A stretch of 64,000 nt of DNA from Gillisia sp. UBA3175 (GTDB lineage Bacteria; Bacteroidota; Bacteroidia; Flavobacteriales; Flavobacteriaceae). Of this stretch, positions 9,199-18,754 are shown piece by piece (the stretch's first letter is position 1; each line of letters begins with the position of its first letter). The DNA lies in NCBI GenBank assembly GCA_002364325.1, contig DEXV01000006.1:417468-481467 (forward strand). The letters run 5' to 3'. Both the position numbers and the translations under genes were made by a program. A model generated the notes under the pieces. That model was not told the origin of the DNA. It worked only from the letters and a program-made list of their open reading frames with translations, and searched no databases.

Positions 9199-11349
9199 CT
9201 ATGAGCTTCGCTTAAAATAATTAAATATATCCTTGGCCACTTTATCTAACTTTTCTATAGGTGGTAATAATGACGGATTGTTTAATCCCATTAAAATATC
9301 TTGGGTAAATTCTGCTTGTCTAGGATAGATCAAAATAAAACTATTATTCGGGAAATAGGTATTAATATAATCTGGAGCATTTTTGATGTCCTTATTATAT
9401 GAAGTATGGTTCTCTCTGCTAAGTACAAGTACAATATTATCGTTAACCATTACCTCAGCAGCAACTTCTCCGAAATTGCTCCAATTATTATAGCTTTTAA
9501 ATTCAGCCTTAATTTGATGTGTGTTCTGAATCTCACGTAGTATTTTCAAGGTTCTGTCTGGTGCATAGAAAAGAAGTTTTGCTCCAGAATTTCGTGAAAT
9601 ATTCCAAACCTTTAATAGCCAAAAGGGAAATCCAATTTCGTTTTCGGCAAAAGCAGGAATTACTATAACATGTCTTTTAATAGTTGCCATTGGCTGAATA
9701 GACTTATAAACAAAGGTGGTAGCATCACTATTTGATAAAATTCCATTTGTAAGTTTACCTAAAAAATCTTCTGAAATTGCTTTTTCAGAATGAAATCCTA
9801 ACACTAGATCTGTGATATTATTTTCTTTGACCACTCCAGTAATTCCATTTGTAATATTTAGGTCATATCGCAACAATCGCTGTAAAAACACATCTGTAGA
9901 TGCAGCCATATCTTCAGCTTTTTCCAAGATCTTTTTCGCCCTTTGATTCTCATCTGCAGTAGAAGTGTTATTTAAAACTATGTTTAATGCATATAAACCA
10001 TGCTTATTATTTTTGGACTTTATAAGCGTGCTAAAATTAATTAGTTCTTCTACCGTATCTGGGTTGCTTATTGGGATCAAGATCCTTTCTTCCGTTTCAC
10101 TTTCATCTCTTTCAAGATATTCAGATTGTAGTAAGGAGATATTTTTTGCCCCTTTTTGTGCAACAAATGTGGCAATGGTACAGGTGATAAGGATCATAAT
10201 AATTGCTCCGTTCAAAATGCTTTCTCCCAAAAGCCGGATAGGTTCTCCGTCTGGAGTTTCACCAAGAATTACATTGTATCCAATGAGTACAGCTGCTAAT
10301 GTAGCTGCAGCCTGTGCGTTACTAAGTCCAAAAATCAGTCTTCGTTCGTCCACACTAAAATTAAGTGATTTTTGTGTGAGCCATGCCGCAATATATTTGC
10401 ATGAAGTGGCTGTAACAGTCATTACAGCTGCAACTTTTATAGTCTCAAAATCTGAAATAAAGGCCTTATAATTAACAAGCATTCCCACCCCAATCAGAAA
10501 AAAGGGAATAAAAATAGCATTCCCTACAAATTCAATCCTATTCATTAATGGCGAGGTAGAGGGGATCAATCTATTTAACGCCAGACCAGTAAGAAAAGCT
10601 CCAATAATTGCCTCTATTCCTGCTACTTCTGCTAGAAAGGAACCAAGGAATACCATTGCTAAAACAAAAATGTATTGAGAAACTTTATCTTGATATCTTT
10701 TAAGGAACCACCTACCAATTATAGGAAACAAATAGAGAACTATAAAACCAAAAACAAGAATGGATATAGTTAGTTTTATCCAAAAGTAGGAGTTCACTTC
10801 TCCATTATGCATACCTATGATCACAGCGAGGACCAAAAGTGCAAGAATATCTGTGATCATCGTGCCGCCAACCGCTATATTTACAGCCCTATTCTTTGTG
10901 ACTCCAAATTTACCCAAAATAGGATATGCTATCAAGGTATGAGATGCGAACATACTGGCTAGGAGTACAGAGGTGATCATTGAAAAATGCAGAATATACA
11001 AGCTCACCAACATCCCAAGGATCATTGGAATAAGAAAGGTGTACATCCCGAAAAGTAAACTTTTTGAACTGTTCCTTTTAAATTCGGCCATATCTATTTC
11101 CAAACCTGCTAAAAACATAATATAAAGGAGACCAGCAGTACCCGAAAGAATAATGCTACTATCCCTTAATAACAAATTAAATCCATTTGGGCCTATGATA
11201 GCTCCGGCAATAATAAGACCGAGGATATGTGGGATCTTAAATTTCCCCACGAGAATAGGCGCAGCAAGAATAATAATAAGGATAACGAGAAATTTCAGAA
11301 CCGGATTGGTTAGTGGAAGTGAAGTCTCTATAATGTTAAGAAATATCAT
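9199..11349 (-). CDS. CPA2 family cation:proton antiporter with USP-like tail
   Basis: A 716-residue inner-membrane protein. The first ~410 residues hold about 12 hydrophobic segments with the Na+/H+ exchanger motifs of the Kef/CPA2 group (IGPNGFNLL near residue 50, GLEIDM near 88). The C-terminal ~290 residues are soluble and look like two tandem universal-stress-protein-type domains rather than the RCK/TrkA-N domain of KefB/C. It probably exchanges Na+ or K+ for protons, with the cytosolic tail as a regulatory module. The next gene on this strand downstream is the pentapeptide gene, 89 nt away. Confidence 0.85.
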   Translation of the reverse strand: MIFLNIIETSLPLTNPVLKFLVILIIILAAPILVGKFKIPHILGLIIAGAIIGPNGFNLLLRDSSIILSGTAGLLYIMFLAGLEIDMAEFKRNSSKSLLFGMYTFLIPMILGMLVSLYILHFSMITSVLLASMFASHTLIAYPILGKFGVTKNRAVNIAVGGTMITDILALLVLAVIIGMHNGEVNSYFWIKLTISILVFGFIVLYLFPIIGRWFLKRYQDKVSQYIFVLAMVFLGSFLAEVAGIEAIIGAFLTGLALNRLIPSTSPLMNRIEFVGNAIFIPFFLIGVGMLVNYKAFISDFETIKVAAVMTVTATSCKYIAAWLTQKSLNFSVDERRLIFGLSNAQAAATLAAVLIGYNVILGETPDGEPIRLLGESILNGAIIMILITCTIATFVAQKGAKNISLLQSEYLERDESETEERILIPISNPDTVEELINFSTLIKSKNNKHGLYALNIVLNNTSTADENQRAKKILEKAEDMAASTDVFLQRLLRYDLNITNGITGVVKENNITDLVLGFHSEKAISEDFLGKLTNGILSNSDATTFVYKSIQPMATIKRHVIVIPAFAENEIGFPFWLLKVWNISRNSGAKLLFYAPDRTLKILREIQNTHQIKAEFKSYNNWSNFGEVAAEVMVNDNIVLVLSRENHTSYNKDIKNAPDYINTYFPNNSFILIYPRQAEFTQDILMGLNNPSLLPPIEKLDKVAKDIFNYFKRSS

Positions 11350-11527
11350 AATAATCAGTTAGTATAGGCTAAAATCGTTTAAATGCCTGAAAACAATTAG
11401 CCACAATCCGAAGTAATATTACGAAAAAAAGAGTTTTAGCCTATTTAATTATCCGACAACAAACATTTACAAGCGAAAGTAAACGAAAACAAATCTTTCC
11501 CAACCGAATACCGCTGAAGTGCAGATA

Positions 11528-11535
11528 TACATTTG
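11528..11535 (+). promoter_or_regulatory. Putative -7 element for ssb
   Basis: TACATTTG matches the Bacteroidota -7 consensus TAnnTTTG exactly and lies 49 nt upstream of the ssb ATG. No clear -33 TTG/TTTG is seen at the expected distance, so this is suggestive only. Confidence 0.4.
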
Positions 11536-11584
11536 TCCTGTTGAAATGAACTAATGATTTTCAACTGCAATAAATTCTATAGTT

Positions 11585-11917
11585 ATGAGCACTTTAAGAA
11601 ACAAAGTTCAATTGATCGGGAACGTAGGTAATGACCCTGAAATTCTTCACATGGAATCAGGAAAAATTCTGGCAAAATTCTCTGTAGCCACCAATGAATC
11701 CTATAAAAATGCGAAAGGTGAAAAGATCACAGATACCCAATGGCACAACATCGTAGCTTGGGGAAAAACAGCCGAATTGGTAGAAAATTATGTCCCAAAA
11801 GGAAAAGAAGTGGGTATAGAAGGAAAACTGACTTCCCGCAGTTATGAAGATAAAGAAGGAGTAAAACGATATATAACAGAGATCGTTTGTAGCGAATTGC
11901 TTCTGTTAGGGAAATAG
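11585..11917 (+). CDS. ssb: Single-stranded DNA-binding protein, short form
   Basis: A 110-residue OB-fold SSB that coats single-stranded DNA. The family pattern is clear from the first residues (LIGNVGNDPEI, KFSVATNESY, TQWHNIVAWGK, GIEGKLTSRSYEDKEG). The protein ends right after the OB fold (SELLLLGK): the Gly-rich linker and acidic DDDIPF-type tip that recruit repair and replication partners in standard SSBs are absent. It may therefore be a secondary SSB with a main copy elsewhere. A strong bidirectional terminator follows. Confidence 0.93.
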   Translation: MSTLRNKVQLIGNVGNDPEILHMESGKILAKFSVATNESYKNAKGEKITDTQWHNIVAWGKTAELVENYVPKGKEVGIEGKLTSRSYEDKEGVKRYITEIVCSELLLLGK

Positions 11918-11952
11918 ATTCAGAATCAAAATCTTCTAATAACCATAAATCT

Positions 11953-11997
11953 GAAAGCGCCCGGAAGTTTAAATTTCCGGGCGCTTTCTGTTTTTTC
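11953..11997 (+). terminator. Bidirectional rho-independent terminator between ssb and acs
   Basis: A perfect 14-bp GC-rich stem GAAAGCGCCCGGAA (11953-11966) pairs with 11975-11988 around an 8-nt loop and is followed by TTTTTT. It sits between the ends of convergent ssb and acs and can serve both. Confidence 0.9.
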
Positions 11998-12017
11998 GGT
12001 GATTTCAGTTATACTAA

Positions 12018-13925
12018 TTATAGTGCATTGTCGATGATATCTTGCACAACTTCAGGATTTAATAACGTACTAGTATCTCCCAAACTATCTGTTTCTTTAC
12101 ATGCGATCTTTCGTAAGATCCTTCTCATTATTTTTCCGGATCTTGTTTTGGGCAAACCTTCAGTAAACTGAATTTTATCCAATTTTGCGATCGGTCCAAT
12201 ATGTTCGGTAATAATCTGATTGATCTCTTTTCGCAAATTATCATGAATTCTTGACTCCCCGGTTTCCTTTAATATCACATAACCGTAAAGTGCATTTCCC
12301 TTCACATCATGTGGGAATCCTACAATAGCAGATTCTGCAACTGCTGGATGTTCATTAATAGCATCCTCAATTGGTGCTGTTCCTAAATTATGCCCGGAAA
12401 CAATGATCACATCATCTACTCTTCCCGTAATTCTATAATAACCAACTGTATCTCTTAATGCTCCGTCGCCTGTAAAATATTTGTTTTCGAAAGCAGAAAA
12501 ATAGGTGTCTTTATATCTTTTATGGTCTCCCCAAATAGTCCTTGCCATTCCCGGCCAAGGAAACTTGATACACAATCTTCCATCTACCTGATTCCCCTTG
12601 ATCTCATTTCCTTGCTCATCCATTAATGCTGGCTGAATTCCGGGTAAAGGCAAAGTTGCATAAGTAGGAATCGTTGGCGTACAATAAGGAATTGGCGAGA
12701 TCATGATTCCTCCTGTTTCTGTTTGCCACCAAGTATCCACAATAGGGCTTTTCTTTTTCCCAATATTGTCATTATACCAATGCCAAGCTTCTTCATTAAT
12801 AGGTTCTCCAACAGTGCCAAGAACTTTGAGAGATGAAAGATCATGATTTTCCACATAATCCAACTTTTCCTTAGCCAATGCACGAATTGCAGTTGGTGCT
12901 GTATAGAACTGATTTACCTTATGTTTTTCTATGATCTCCCAGAATCGGGAAAAATGGGGAAAATTTGGAACTCCTTCAAACATCAATGTGGTGGCTCCAT
13001 TAGCTAATGGCCCATACACTATATAACTATGTCCAGTGATCCAGCCAATATCTGCAGTACACCAATAAATGTCACCTATTTTATACTGAAATACATTTTT
13101 AAATGTATAAGCGCTATATACCATATAACCCGCAGTAGAATGCAACATTCCCTTGGGTTTTCCTGTAGAACCAGAGGTGTATAAAATAAAAAGCGGGTCT
13201 TCTGCATTCATTATTTCAATTGGGCAATCCATGCTTGCTTTATCTAAAAGCGGCTGCAACCAATGATCTCTTCCCTCTTTCATATTAATAGCAGCTTTAG
13301 TTCGTTTTACCACCAAAACCGATTTTATTGTTGGAGTGCTTTCCAAAGCTTCATCTACAATTCCTTTTAGATCTATTTTCTTAGCTCCGCGGAAAGAACC
13401 ATCCGAAGTGATCACCAAATTACATTCACAATCATTAATTCTGCTGGCAATGGCAGAAGATGAAAATCCTGCAAAGACCACAGAATGTATGGCGCCAATT
13501 CGGGCACATGCCAAAATAGAAACCGCCAATTCTGGGATCATGGGTAAATAGATACAAACGCGATCTCCTTTTTTAATTCCCTGTCCTTTTAATACATTGG
13601 CAAAAGCACAAACTTTATCGTGCAACTGCTGGTAAGATATGTGCTGGGCCTTTTCCTTTGGATCATTTGGTTCAAAAATTATCGCGGTCTTATCTGCATG
13701 TGTTGACAGATGCCGATCTATACAATTTTCAGTGATATTTAACTGCGCTCCTTCAAACCATTTAACTTCAGGTTTAGAAAAATCCCAATCCAATACTTTA
13801 TTCCATGGTTTTCTCCATACAAAATGTTCTTCGGCAATCTCTGCCCAAAAATTTTCTGGATCTCGTACCGACTTTCTATATACTTGGTAATATTCTTCTA
13901 AGTTCTTAATTTGATAGCTGCTCAT
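12018..13925 (-). CDS. acs: Acetyl-CoA synthetase
   Basis: A 635-residue AMP-forming acetate:CoA ligase that turns acetate into acetyl-CoA through acetyl-AMP. It shows the adenylate-forming signature YTSGSTGKPKGM and TWWQTETGG. The C-terminal PKTRSGKIMRR segment carries the lysine whose acetylation switches Acs off in other bacteria. Length is standard. The deacetylase-family gene immediately upstream on the same strand (129 nt away) makes control by lysine deacetylation plausible here, as for AcsA/AcuC in Bacillus. The SSB terminator closes the unit. Confidence 0.96.
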   Translation of the reverse strand: MSSYQIKNLEEYYQVYRKSVRDPENFWAEIAEEHFVWRKPWNKVLDWDFSKPEVKWFEGAQLNITENCIDRHLSTHADKTAIIFEPNDPKEKAQHISYQQLHDKVCAFANVLKGQGIKKGDRVCIYLPMIPELAVSILACARIGAIHSVVFAGFSSSAIASRINDCECNLVITSDGSFRGAKKIDLKGIVDEALESTPTIKSVLVVKRTKAAINMKEGRDHWLQPLLDKASMDCPIEIMNAEDPLFILYTSGSTGKPKGMLHSTAGYMVYSAYTFKNVFQYKIGDIYWCTADIGWITGHSYIVYGPLANGATTLMFEGVPNFPHFSRFWEIIEKHKVNQFYTAPTAIRALAKEKLDYVENHDLSSLKVLGTVGEPINEEAWHWYNDNIGKKKSPIVDTWWQTETGGIMISPIPYCTPTIPTYATLPLPGIQPALMDEQGNEIKGNQVDGRLCIKFPWPGMARTIWGDHKRYKDTYFSAFENKYFTGDGALRDTVGYYRITGRVDDVIIVSGHNLGTAPIEDAINEHPAVAESAIVGFPHDVKGNALYGYVILKETGESRIHDNLRKEINQIITEHIGPIAKLDKIQFTEGLPKTRSGKIMRRILRKIACKETDSLGDTSTLLNPEVVQDIIDNAL

Positions 13926-14053
13926 ACTGAATCCAAATTTTAATCTGCTTCTAAGATATAGAATTTAAAAGAGTTTATATAAGGGGGTTTTTAAATATGG
14001 GAGTATTGTTTAGTTTTTGAATGGAGATTGCTAATTTATAAAGTATCGATACT

Positions 14054-14956
14054 TTAAAAATAGATCTTTTGAGCCAATCGAAAAGTGTTGGCATGTGCCT
14101 CCAAAATAATTTTGATGTCTGGAGAATATCCACCGCCCATACTTACTTGAACCGGGATCTTGAGATCGTGGCAAGTTTGCAAAACAAATCGATCTCGTTC
14201 TTTACAACCATCTATAGTACAACCAAGCTTCCCTAATTTATCTGTTGATAGGATATCCACTCCGCTTAAATAAAAGATGAATTCCGGTTTTTCTTCTGCT
14301 ATAAGATCTGGAAGAATTTGTTTTAAGAGATCGAGATATTCTTTATCCTTGGTATGATCTGCCAATTCGATATCCAGATCGGAAGTTTCTTTTCTGAAGG
14401 GATAGTTGTTCTTCCCGTGCATGGAGAAGGTAAATACCGAAGCGTCCTCTTGAAAGATCTCTGCAGTTCCGTTCCCTTGATGCACATCCAGATCTATAAT
14501 TAGGATCTTTTTTATCCCTTTTTCCTTCTGAAGGTATCTTGCAGCGATGGCTTGATCATTCAATAAACAAAAAGCTTCTCCATGATTGGTGTAGGCATGA
14601 TGCGTTCCTCCGGCTATATTCATTGCAATTCCATATTTTAAGGCATAATCACAGGCTTTCATGGTGCCATCTGCAATAATGAGCTCTCTTTGGATAAGCT
14701 CTTTGGAAAGTGGAAATCCTATTTTTCTTGCAGCTCGTTTTTCCACGGAGAGTTCCAATAAATCAGTTACATATTCCTCGTTATGAACAGCCAAAATATT
14801 GGACATTTCAGGCAAATCTGGTTCAAAGAAATTCTCTTGTGTACAAGTTCCTTCGTGGAGCAATTGTTTTGGCAGCAGATCATATTTCTCCATCGGAAAC
14901 CTGTGTCCGCTTGGCAAAGGATGTTTGAAGATTGGATGATATGCTATTTTTAGCAT
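14054..14956 (-). CDS. Class I HDAC/AcuC-like deacetylase
   Basis: A 300-residue arginase/deacetylase-fold enzyme of the histone deacetylase superfamily, expected to remove acyl groups from lysine or small amides. The active site is complete: tandem His119-His120 (GGTHHA), zinc ligands Asp157 and His159 (DLDVHQGNG) and Asp234 (LSGVDIL), and catalytic Tyr277 in GGGY. It lies upstream of acs in the same orientation, so Acs is a natural candidate substrate (inference). Polyamine deacetylation is the main alternative. Two REP-like palindromes lie upstream, between it and the GIY-YIG gene. Confidence 0.87.
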   Translation of the reverse strand: MLKIAYHPIFKHPLPSGHRFPMEKYDLLPKQLLHEGTCTQENFFEPDLPEMSNILAVHNEEYVTDLLELSVEKRAARKIGFPLSKELIQRELIIADGTMKACDYALKYGIAMNIAGGTHHAYTNHGEAFCLLNDQAIAARYLQKEKGIKKILIIDLDVHQGNGTAEIFQEDASVFTFSMHGKNNYPFRKETSDLDIELADHTKDKEYLDLLKQILPDLIAEEKPEFIFYLSGVDILSTDKLGKLGCTIDGCKERDRFVLQTCHDLKIPVQVSMGGGYSPDIKIILEAHANTFRLAQKIYF

Positions 14957-14978
14957 TTAAAGAATTTATGATTAGCAA

Positions 14979-15052
14979 CCTCTAGACTACGCTCGAGGTG
15001 ACATTTCACTGTTGATAAGGATGCATCTGTCAGTTCGAGCGGAATCGAGAAC
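14979..15052. repeat. REP-like inverted palindrome pair (copies A and B)
   Basis: Copy A (14979-15003) and copy B (15029-15052) are diverged, oppositely oriented versions of one ~25-bp unit with core CTCGACTCCGCTCGAG and a GTGACA/CTGACA tail. The core is itself a CTCGA/TCGAG hairpin around CTCCGC. The two copies can pair into a larger stem-loop. Copy B stops at the base next to the GIY-YIG stop codon. Confidence 0.8.
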
Positions 15053-15364
15053 TCATTGTTTATTCCTAAAATGTGAATTATTCCTGCACTCAGCTAAAAG
15101 ATATAACAATACCTCATCTTCCTTGACTAAAGCTCTTTTCTTAACCGCGCTCCATTTTTTAATTTTCTTTTCAAAATAGATCGCCTGATTCACATCATTG
15201 AATTCTTGACTAAAAATGAGGTTTATGGGTCTTCTTTTATAGGTGAAACACGTTTTATTTACTCCGGAATTATGCTCCGTTATTCTTCGAGATAGATTAT
15301 TGGTGACACCTGTATATAAGAGGTTATCTATACATTCTACGATATAAACATAATAGAGTTTCAC
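15053..15364 (-). CDS. GIY-YIG nuclease family protein
   Basis: A ~103-residue single-domain GIY-YIG protein of the YhbQ/UPF0213-like type. The GIY and YIG strands appear as YYVYIVE and LYTGVTNN, followed by RRITEHNSG with the conserved Arg/His, and YFEKKIKKW with the metal-binding Glu. No ATG is available in frame. GTG at 15364 gives the usual KLYYVYIVEC start, and TTG at 15370 is the alternative. Such domains nick or cut DNA; the biological target is unknown. The gene is enclosed on both sides by REP-like palindromes whose copies directly touch its 3' end, suggesting a physical association between nuclease and repeat. Confidence 0.85.
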   Translation of the reverse strand: MKLYYVYIVECIDNLLYTGVTNNLSRRITEHNSGVNKTCFTYKRRPINLIFSQEFNDVNQAIYFEKKIKKWSAVKKRALVKEDEVLLYLLAECRNNSHFRNKQ

Positions 15365-15387
15365 ATCCAATCATATTTAATTAATAA

Positions 15388-15412
15388 CCTCTCGACTCCG
15401 CTCGAGGTGACA
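15388..15412 (+). repeat. REP-like palindrome, copy C
   Basis: A single copy of the unit, with perfect core CTCGACTCCGCTCGAG and GTGACA tail, 18 nt upstream of the GIY-YIG reading frame. It is the best-conserved member in the window. Confidence 0.85.
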
Positions 15413-15457
15413 ATACCAGATTTAAAAACACAAATTGCATTCACAAAAGCCAAAAAA

Positions 15458-15517
15458 CCTCTCGACTCCGCTCGAGTGGATAAATACTCAAATGTCAGTT
15501 CGAGCGGAGTCGAGAAC
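15458..15517. repeat. REP-like inverted palindrome pair (copies D and E)
   Basis: Copy D (15458-15480) and inverted copy E (15493-15517) are separated by 12 nt and can form a long hairpin. The pair lies 15 nt beyond the metG stop codon, so its transcript could act as a terminator or 3'-end stabiliser for metG. Confidence 0.85.
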
Positions 15518-15532
15518 TACTTGAAACTAGAA

Positions 15533-17602
15533 CTAACTAATTATTGTCCCATTCTTCACTCCTTCTTCATCTGGATTCAAAAACACCAATTTCCCTTCAG
15601 CATTTTCAGTCATCAATATCATTCCTTGGCTTTCTACTCCTCGTAATTTCCGGGGTGCAAGATTCACTAATACCGTTACTTTCATACCGATTATATCTTC
15701 AGCCTTAAAGCTTTTTGCAATTCCAGAAACAATGGTTCTTACATCGATCCCAGTATCTACTTTTAAAACTAATAGTTTATCCGCTTTTGGCATTTTTGAA
15801 GCTTCAACGATTGTCCCAACACGAAGATCCATTTTAGTAAAATCTTCGAAAGTAGACTCCTCTTTTTGAGGCTCTGCTTTTTTATTATCGGCTTCGTTAG
15901 CGGCTTTGGTTGCTTCCAATTTATCTAATTGTTGTTGTATTTGTTCATCTTCAATTTTACTGAAAAGCAATTCTGCTTTCCCTATTGTATGTCCTGCAGG
16001 AATTAAAGTGTCTTTTTCTGATACTTCTTCCCATTTAAGAGCACTTTCACCTGAAGGAACATTTAATATCTTTTTCAACTTTTCTGAAGTAAATGGCAAA
16101 AATGGCTCGCTCAATGTTGCTAAAGCCGCAGAGATCTGTAGCGCTACAAACATTACTGTTTTCACTCTTTCAGGATCTGTTTTTACCACTTTCCATGGCT
16201 CTTCATCTGCCAGATATTTATTGCCTAATCTAGCCAAGTTCATTAACTCTCCTTGGGCTTCTCTAAATCTATATCGCTCGATAGAACTTGCAATAACTGC
16301 TGGATATGCTTTTACTGCAGCTAAGGTTTGTTCATCTACTTCGGTAAGTTGTCCCGGTGCTGGAACTACTCCTTCATAATATTTATCGGTAAGCACGACT
16401 GCTCGATTAATGAAGTTTCCAAAGATGGCAACCAATTCGTTGTTATTTCTGGCCTGATAATCTTTCCAGGTAAAATCGTTATCCTTAGTTTCAGGAGCAT
16501 TGGCGGTAAGTGTGTACCTCAACACATCTTGCTGATTTGGAAAATCTTCCAAATATTCATGTAACCAAACTGCCCAATTCTTAGAGGTAGAAAGTTTTTT
16601 ACCTTCCAAATTCAAAAATTCGTTAGCTGGTACATTTTCAGGAAGGATATAACTTCCTTCTGCTTTCAGCATAATTGGAAATATAATACAGTGAAACACG
16701 ATATTATCTTTTCCTATAAAATGCACCATTTTGGTGTCGTCTTTCTTCCAATAATCTTCCCAATTTTTTCCTTCACGGGCTGCCCACTCCTTAGTTGAAG
16801 ATATATATCCAATTGGAGCATCAAACCACACGTAAAGTACTTTTCCTTCCGCTCCTTTTACCGGGACAGGAATTCCCCAGTCCAGATCTCGAGTTACGGC
16901 ACGTGCTCTTAAGCCTTCATCTACCCAGGATTTCACCTGACCATAAACATTGGCTTTCCAATCCTTTTTATGTCCAACCAAGATCCATTCCTTTAAAAAA
17001 TCTTCATATTTATCTAAAGGCAAGAACCAGTGTTTGGTCTCCTTCATAGTAGGCACAGCTCCTGTAATAGCCGACTTAGGGTTGATTAGATCTGTAGCAT
17101 TAAGAGAACTTCCACAACTTTCACATTGATCGCCATAAGCTTCAGGATTGCCACATTTTGGGCAAGTTCCGGTTACAAAACGATCTGCTAAAAATTGATT
17201 CGCTTCTTTATCGTATAGTTGCTCGGAAGTTTCTTCAATAAATTTTCCGTCTTCATTCAGCTTTTTAAAGAATTCCGAAGCGGTATCATGATGGATCTTA
17301 TTGGAAGTTCTTGAATAATTATCGAAGGTCACTCCAAAATCCAAAAAGGATTGTTTAATGATCCCGTGGTATTTATCTATTAATTGTTGTGGCGTAATTC
17401 CCTCTTTCTTTGCCTTCATAGGAATTGCTACACCATGCTCATCACTTCCGCATACAAAAGCCACATCTTTTCCCTGCATTCTTAAGTAGCGTGCATAAAT
17501 ATCGGCTGGCACATAAACTCCTGCTAAATGCCCAATATGTATAGGTCCATTGGTATAAGGTAATGCTGCGGTAATGGTATAACGTTGTGGTGTATTGCTC
17601 AT
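15533..17602 (-). CDS. metG: Methionyl-tRNA synthetase with C-terminal tRNA-binding domain
   Basis: A 689-residue class I synthetase that charges tRNA(Met). The HIGH motif is at residues 22-25 (IHIGHLAG). A zinc knuckle with two CxxC pairs (CPKCG...CESCG) lies near 145-160, and the KMSKS-type loop reads KLSTSKN. After the anticodon-binding helices there is a Lys/Glu-rich linker (about 550-580), then an EMAP-II/Trbp111-like OB domain (about 583-689, starting [14 protein letters not shown]). This dimerises the enzyme and aids tRNA binding. Length and order match the long bacterial form. Confidence 0.97.
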   Translation of the reverse strand: MSNTPQRYTITAALPYTNGPIHIGHLAGVYVPADIYARYLRMQGKDVAFVCGSDEHGVAIPMKAKKEGITPQQLIDKYHGIIKQSFLDFGVTFDNYSRTSNKIHHDTASEFFKKLNEDGKFIEETSEQLYDKEANQFLADRFVTGTCPKCGNPEAYGDQCESCGSSLNATDLINPKSAITGAVPTMKETKHWFLPLDKYEDFLKEWILVGHKKDWKANVYGQVKSWVDEGLRARAVTRDLDWGIPVPVKGAEGKVLYVWFDAPIGYISSTKEWAAREGKNWEDYWKKDDTKMVHFIGKDNIVFHCIIFPIMLKAEGSYILPENVPANEFLNLEGKKLSTSKNWAVWLHEYLEDFPNQQDVLRYTLTANAPETKDNDFTWKDYQARNNNELVAIFGNFINRAVVLTDKYYEGVVPAPGQLTEVDEQTLAAVKAYPAVIASSIERYRFREAQGELMNLARLGNKYLADEEPWKVVKTDPERVKTVMFVALQISAALATLSEPFLPFTSEKLKKILNVPSGESALKWEEVSEKDTLIPAGHTIGKAELLFSKIEDEQIQQQLDKLEATKAANEADNKKAEPQKEESTFEDFTKMDLRVGTIVEASKMPKADKLLVLKVDTGIDVRTIVSGIAKSFKAEDIIGMKVTVLVNLAPRKLRGVESQGMILMTENAEGKLVFLNPDEEGVKNGTIIS

Positions 17603-17723
17603 GTATTCCTTTATTTTTTTAAGGCTGTAAAGGTAAGCAACTGTGAAATACTATGCGTTAAATTATTGCAAAAGACAGTGCTCATGTCCTCATAGAAATA
17701 GATTTTAGCCAAAATTTAAAATT

Positions 17724-18299
17724 ATGCGTAAGATTTTCTACTTATTGGCTTTAATTTCAGTCGTAGCTTGTAACTCTTCAAAAAAAGTTGCCACGGTTTC
17801 TTCAAATTCATTTTTTGTAGAAGATCTTTTAAAGCTGAATTCAGAAGAATTAAAGAAATTATTTCCATCTGAAGCTATCATCGAAGATACCGGACTTTTT
17901 GAAGAAGGAACCGAAGAGCGTGCTTATACTGTAATCTCGTCTGATACTCCCGATGAATTGCATATAACCTGGAAAGACAAGAATAGAACACAAATCGAAG
18001 ATATTAGGATGAATTCCAACGGAAAATGGAAAAGTAACACTGGTATTAAAATAGGATCTACTTATGATGAACTGACCCAAATGAATCAGAAACCTATTTC
18101 TTTCTATGGCTTTGGATGGGATTATAGCGGTGCAACATTGTGGAATGATGGAAAATTAGAGAAATCGAATATTCAAGTGTTTCTTGCACCTGAAAAGGAA
18201 CCAAAAAATAAATTCTACGGAGATCATATCATAAAAGCTACTCCTGAAGAAATTAAAGAAATGGATCTTAAAGTAAATGCTATTTTGTTTAAGCCTTAA
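17724..18299 (+). CDS. Predicted lipoprotein of unknown function
   Basis: A 191-residue protein with a type II signal peptide: MRKIFYLLALISVVAC places a lipobox cysteine at residue 16, followed by a Ser/Lys-rich linker. The mature part has no motif I recognise; it looks beta-rich with Gly-Trp-Asp-Tyr (FGWDYSG) near residue 130. It is divergent from metG (121 nt) and upstream of yraN in the same direction (92 nt), so co-transcription with yraN is possible but not required. Confidence 0.7.
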   Translation: MRKIFYLLALISVVACNSSKKVATVSSNSFFVEDLLKLNSEELKKLFPSEAIIEDTGLFEEGTEERAYTVISSDTPDELHITWKDKNRTQIEDIRMNSNGKWKSNTGIKIGSTYDELTQMNQKPISFYGFGWDYSGATLWNDGKLEKSNIQVFLAPEKEPKNKFYGDHIIKATPEEIKEMDLKVNAILFKP

Positions 18300-18391
18300 T
18301 CGAGATTCGAAAATCAACACATTTACATTCTACTGAAAATTAGTACATTTAGATCATTATTCTTTTCCTACGAAACCATAAATGACACTAA

Positions 18392-18751
18392 ATGGCATTG
18401 CATAACGAGCTTGGTAAAAAAGGGGAAGAATTAGCGGTCGCTTATTTACTTAAACATGGTTACAAAATAGTTGCAAGAAACTTCAGACATCAAAAAGCAG
18501 AAGTAGATATTATTGCCCGTAAAGAATCTACTTTAGCAATTATTGAAGTTAAAACCCGCAGCACTCCCGACTTTGGGAATCCACAGGATTTTGTGAAGGG
18601 AAAACAGATTCAAAATCTGGTAAAAGCAGTCGACTTTTTTGTGACAGAACATAATCTTGACGTAGATGTTAGATTTGATATTATAGCTATCATTAAGAAT
18701 AAGTCGGGTACTAAAATAGAGCATTTAGAAAATGCTTTTTTGTATTTTTAG
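18392..18751 (+). CDS. YraN/UPF0102 family endonuclease-fold protein
   Basis: A 119-residue YraN-family protein with a restriction-endonuclease-like fold. The PD-(D/E)XK-type residues are visible as Glu37/Asp39 (AEVDIIA) and Glu52/Lys54 (IIEVKTR). The N-terminal GKKGEELAVAYL helix is also characteristic. The family is nearly universal in bacteria, and its role in DNA or Holliday-junction processing is still unsettled. Four nucleotides after its stop begins a REP-like palindrome pair that fills the gap to the convergent mfd gene. Confidence 0.9.
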   Translation: MALHNELGKKGEELAVAYLLKHGYKIVARNFRHQKAEVDIIARKESTLAIIEVKTRSTPDFGNPQDFVKGKQIQNLVKAVDFFVTEHNLDVDVRFDIIAIIKNKSGTKIEHLENAFLYF

Positions 18752-18754
18752 TAA

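Noticed and set aside
14979..15517. CRISPR array
   Set aside because: The repeats are in both orientations, irregularly spaced and diverged, with no constant spacer length and no cas genes.
15906..16379. 157-aa open frame opposite metG
   Set aside because: It lies entirely antisense to a clearly coding synthetase, has no recognisable domain and is Ser/Thr/Pro-rich, as antisense shadows of AT-rich genes often are.
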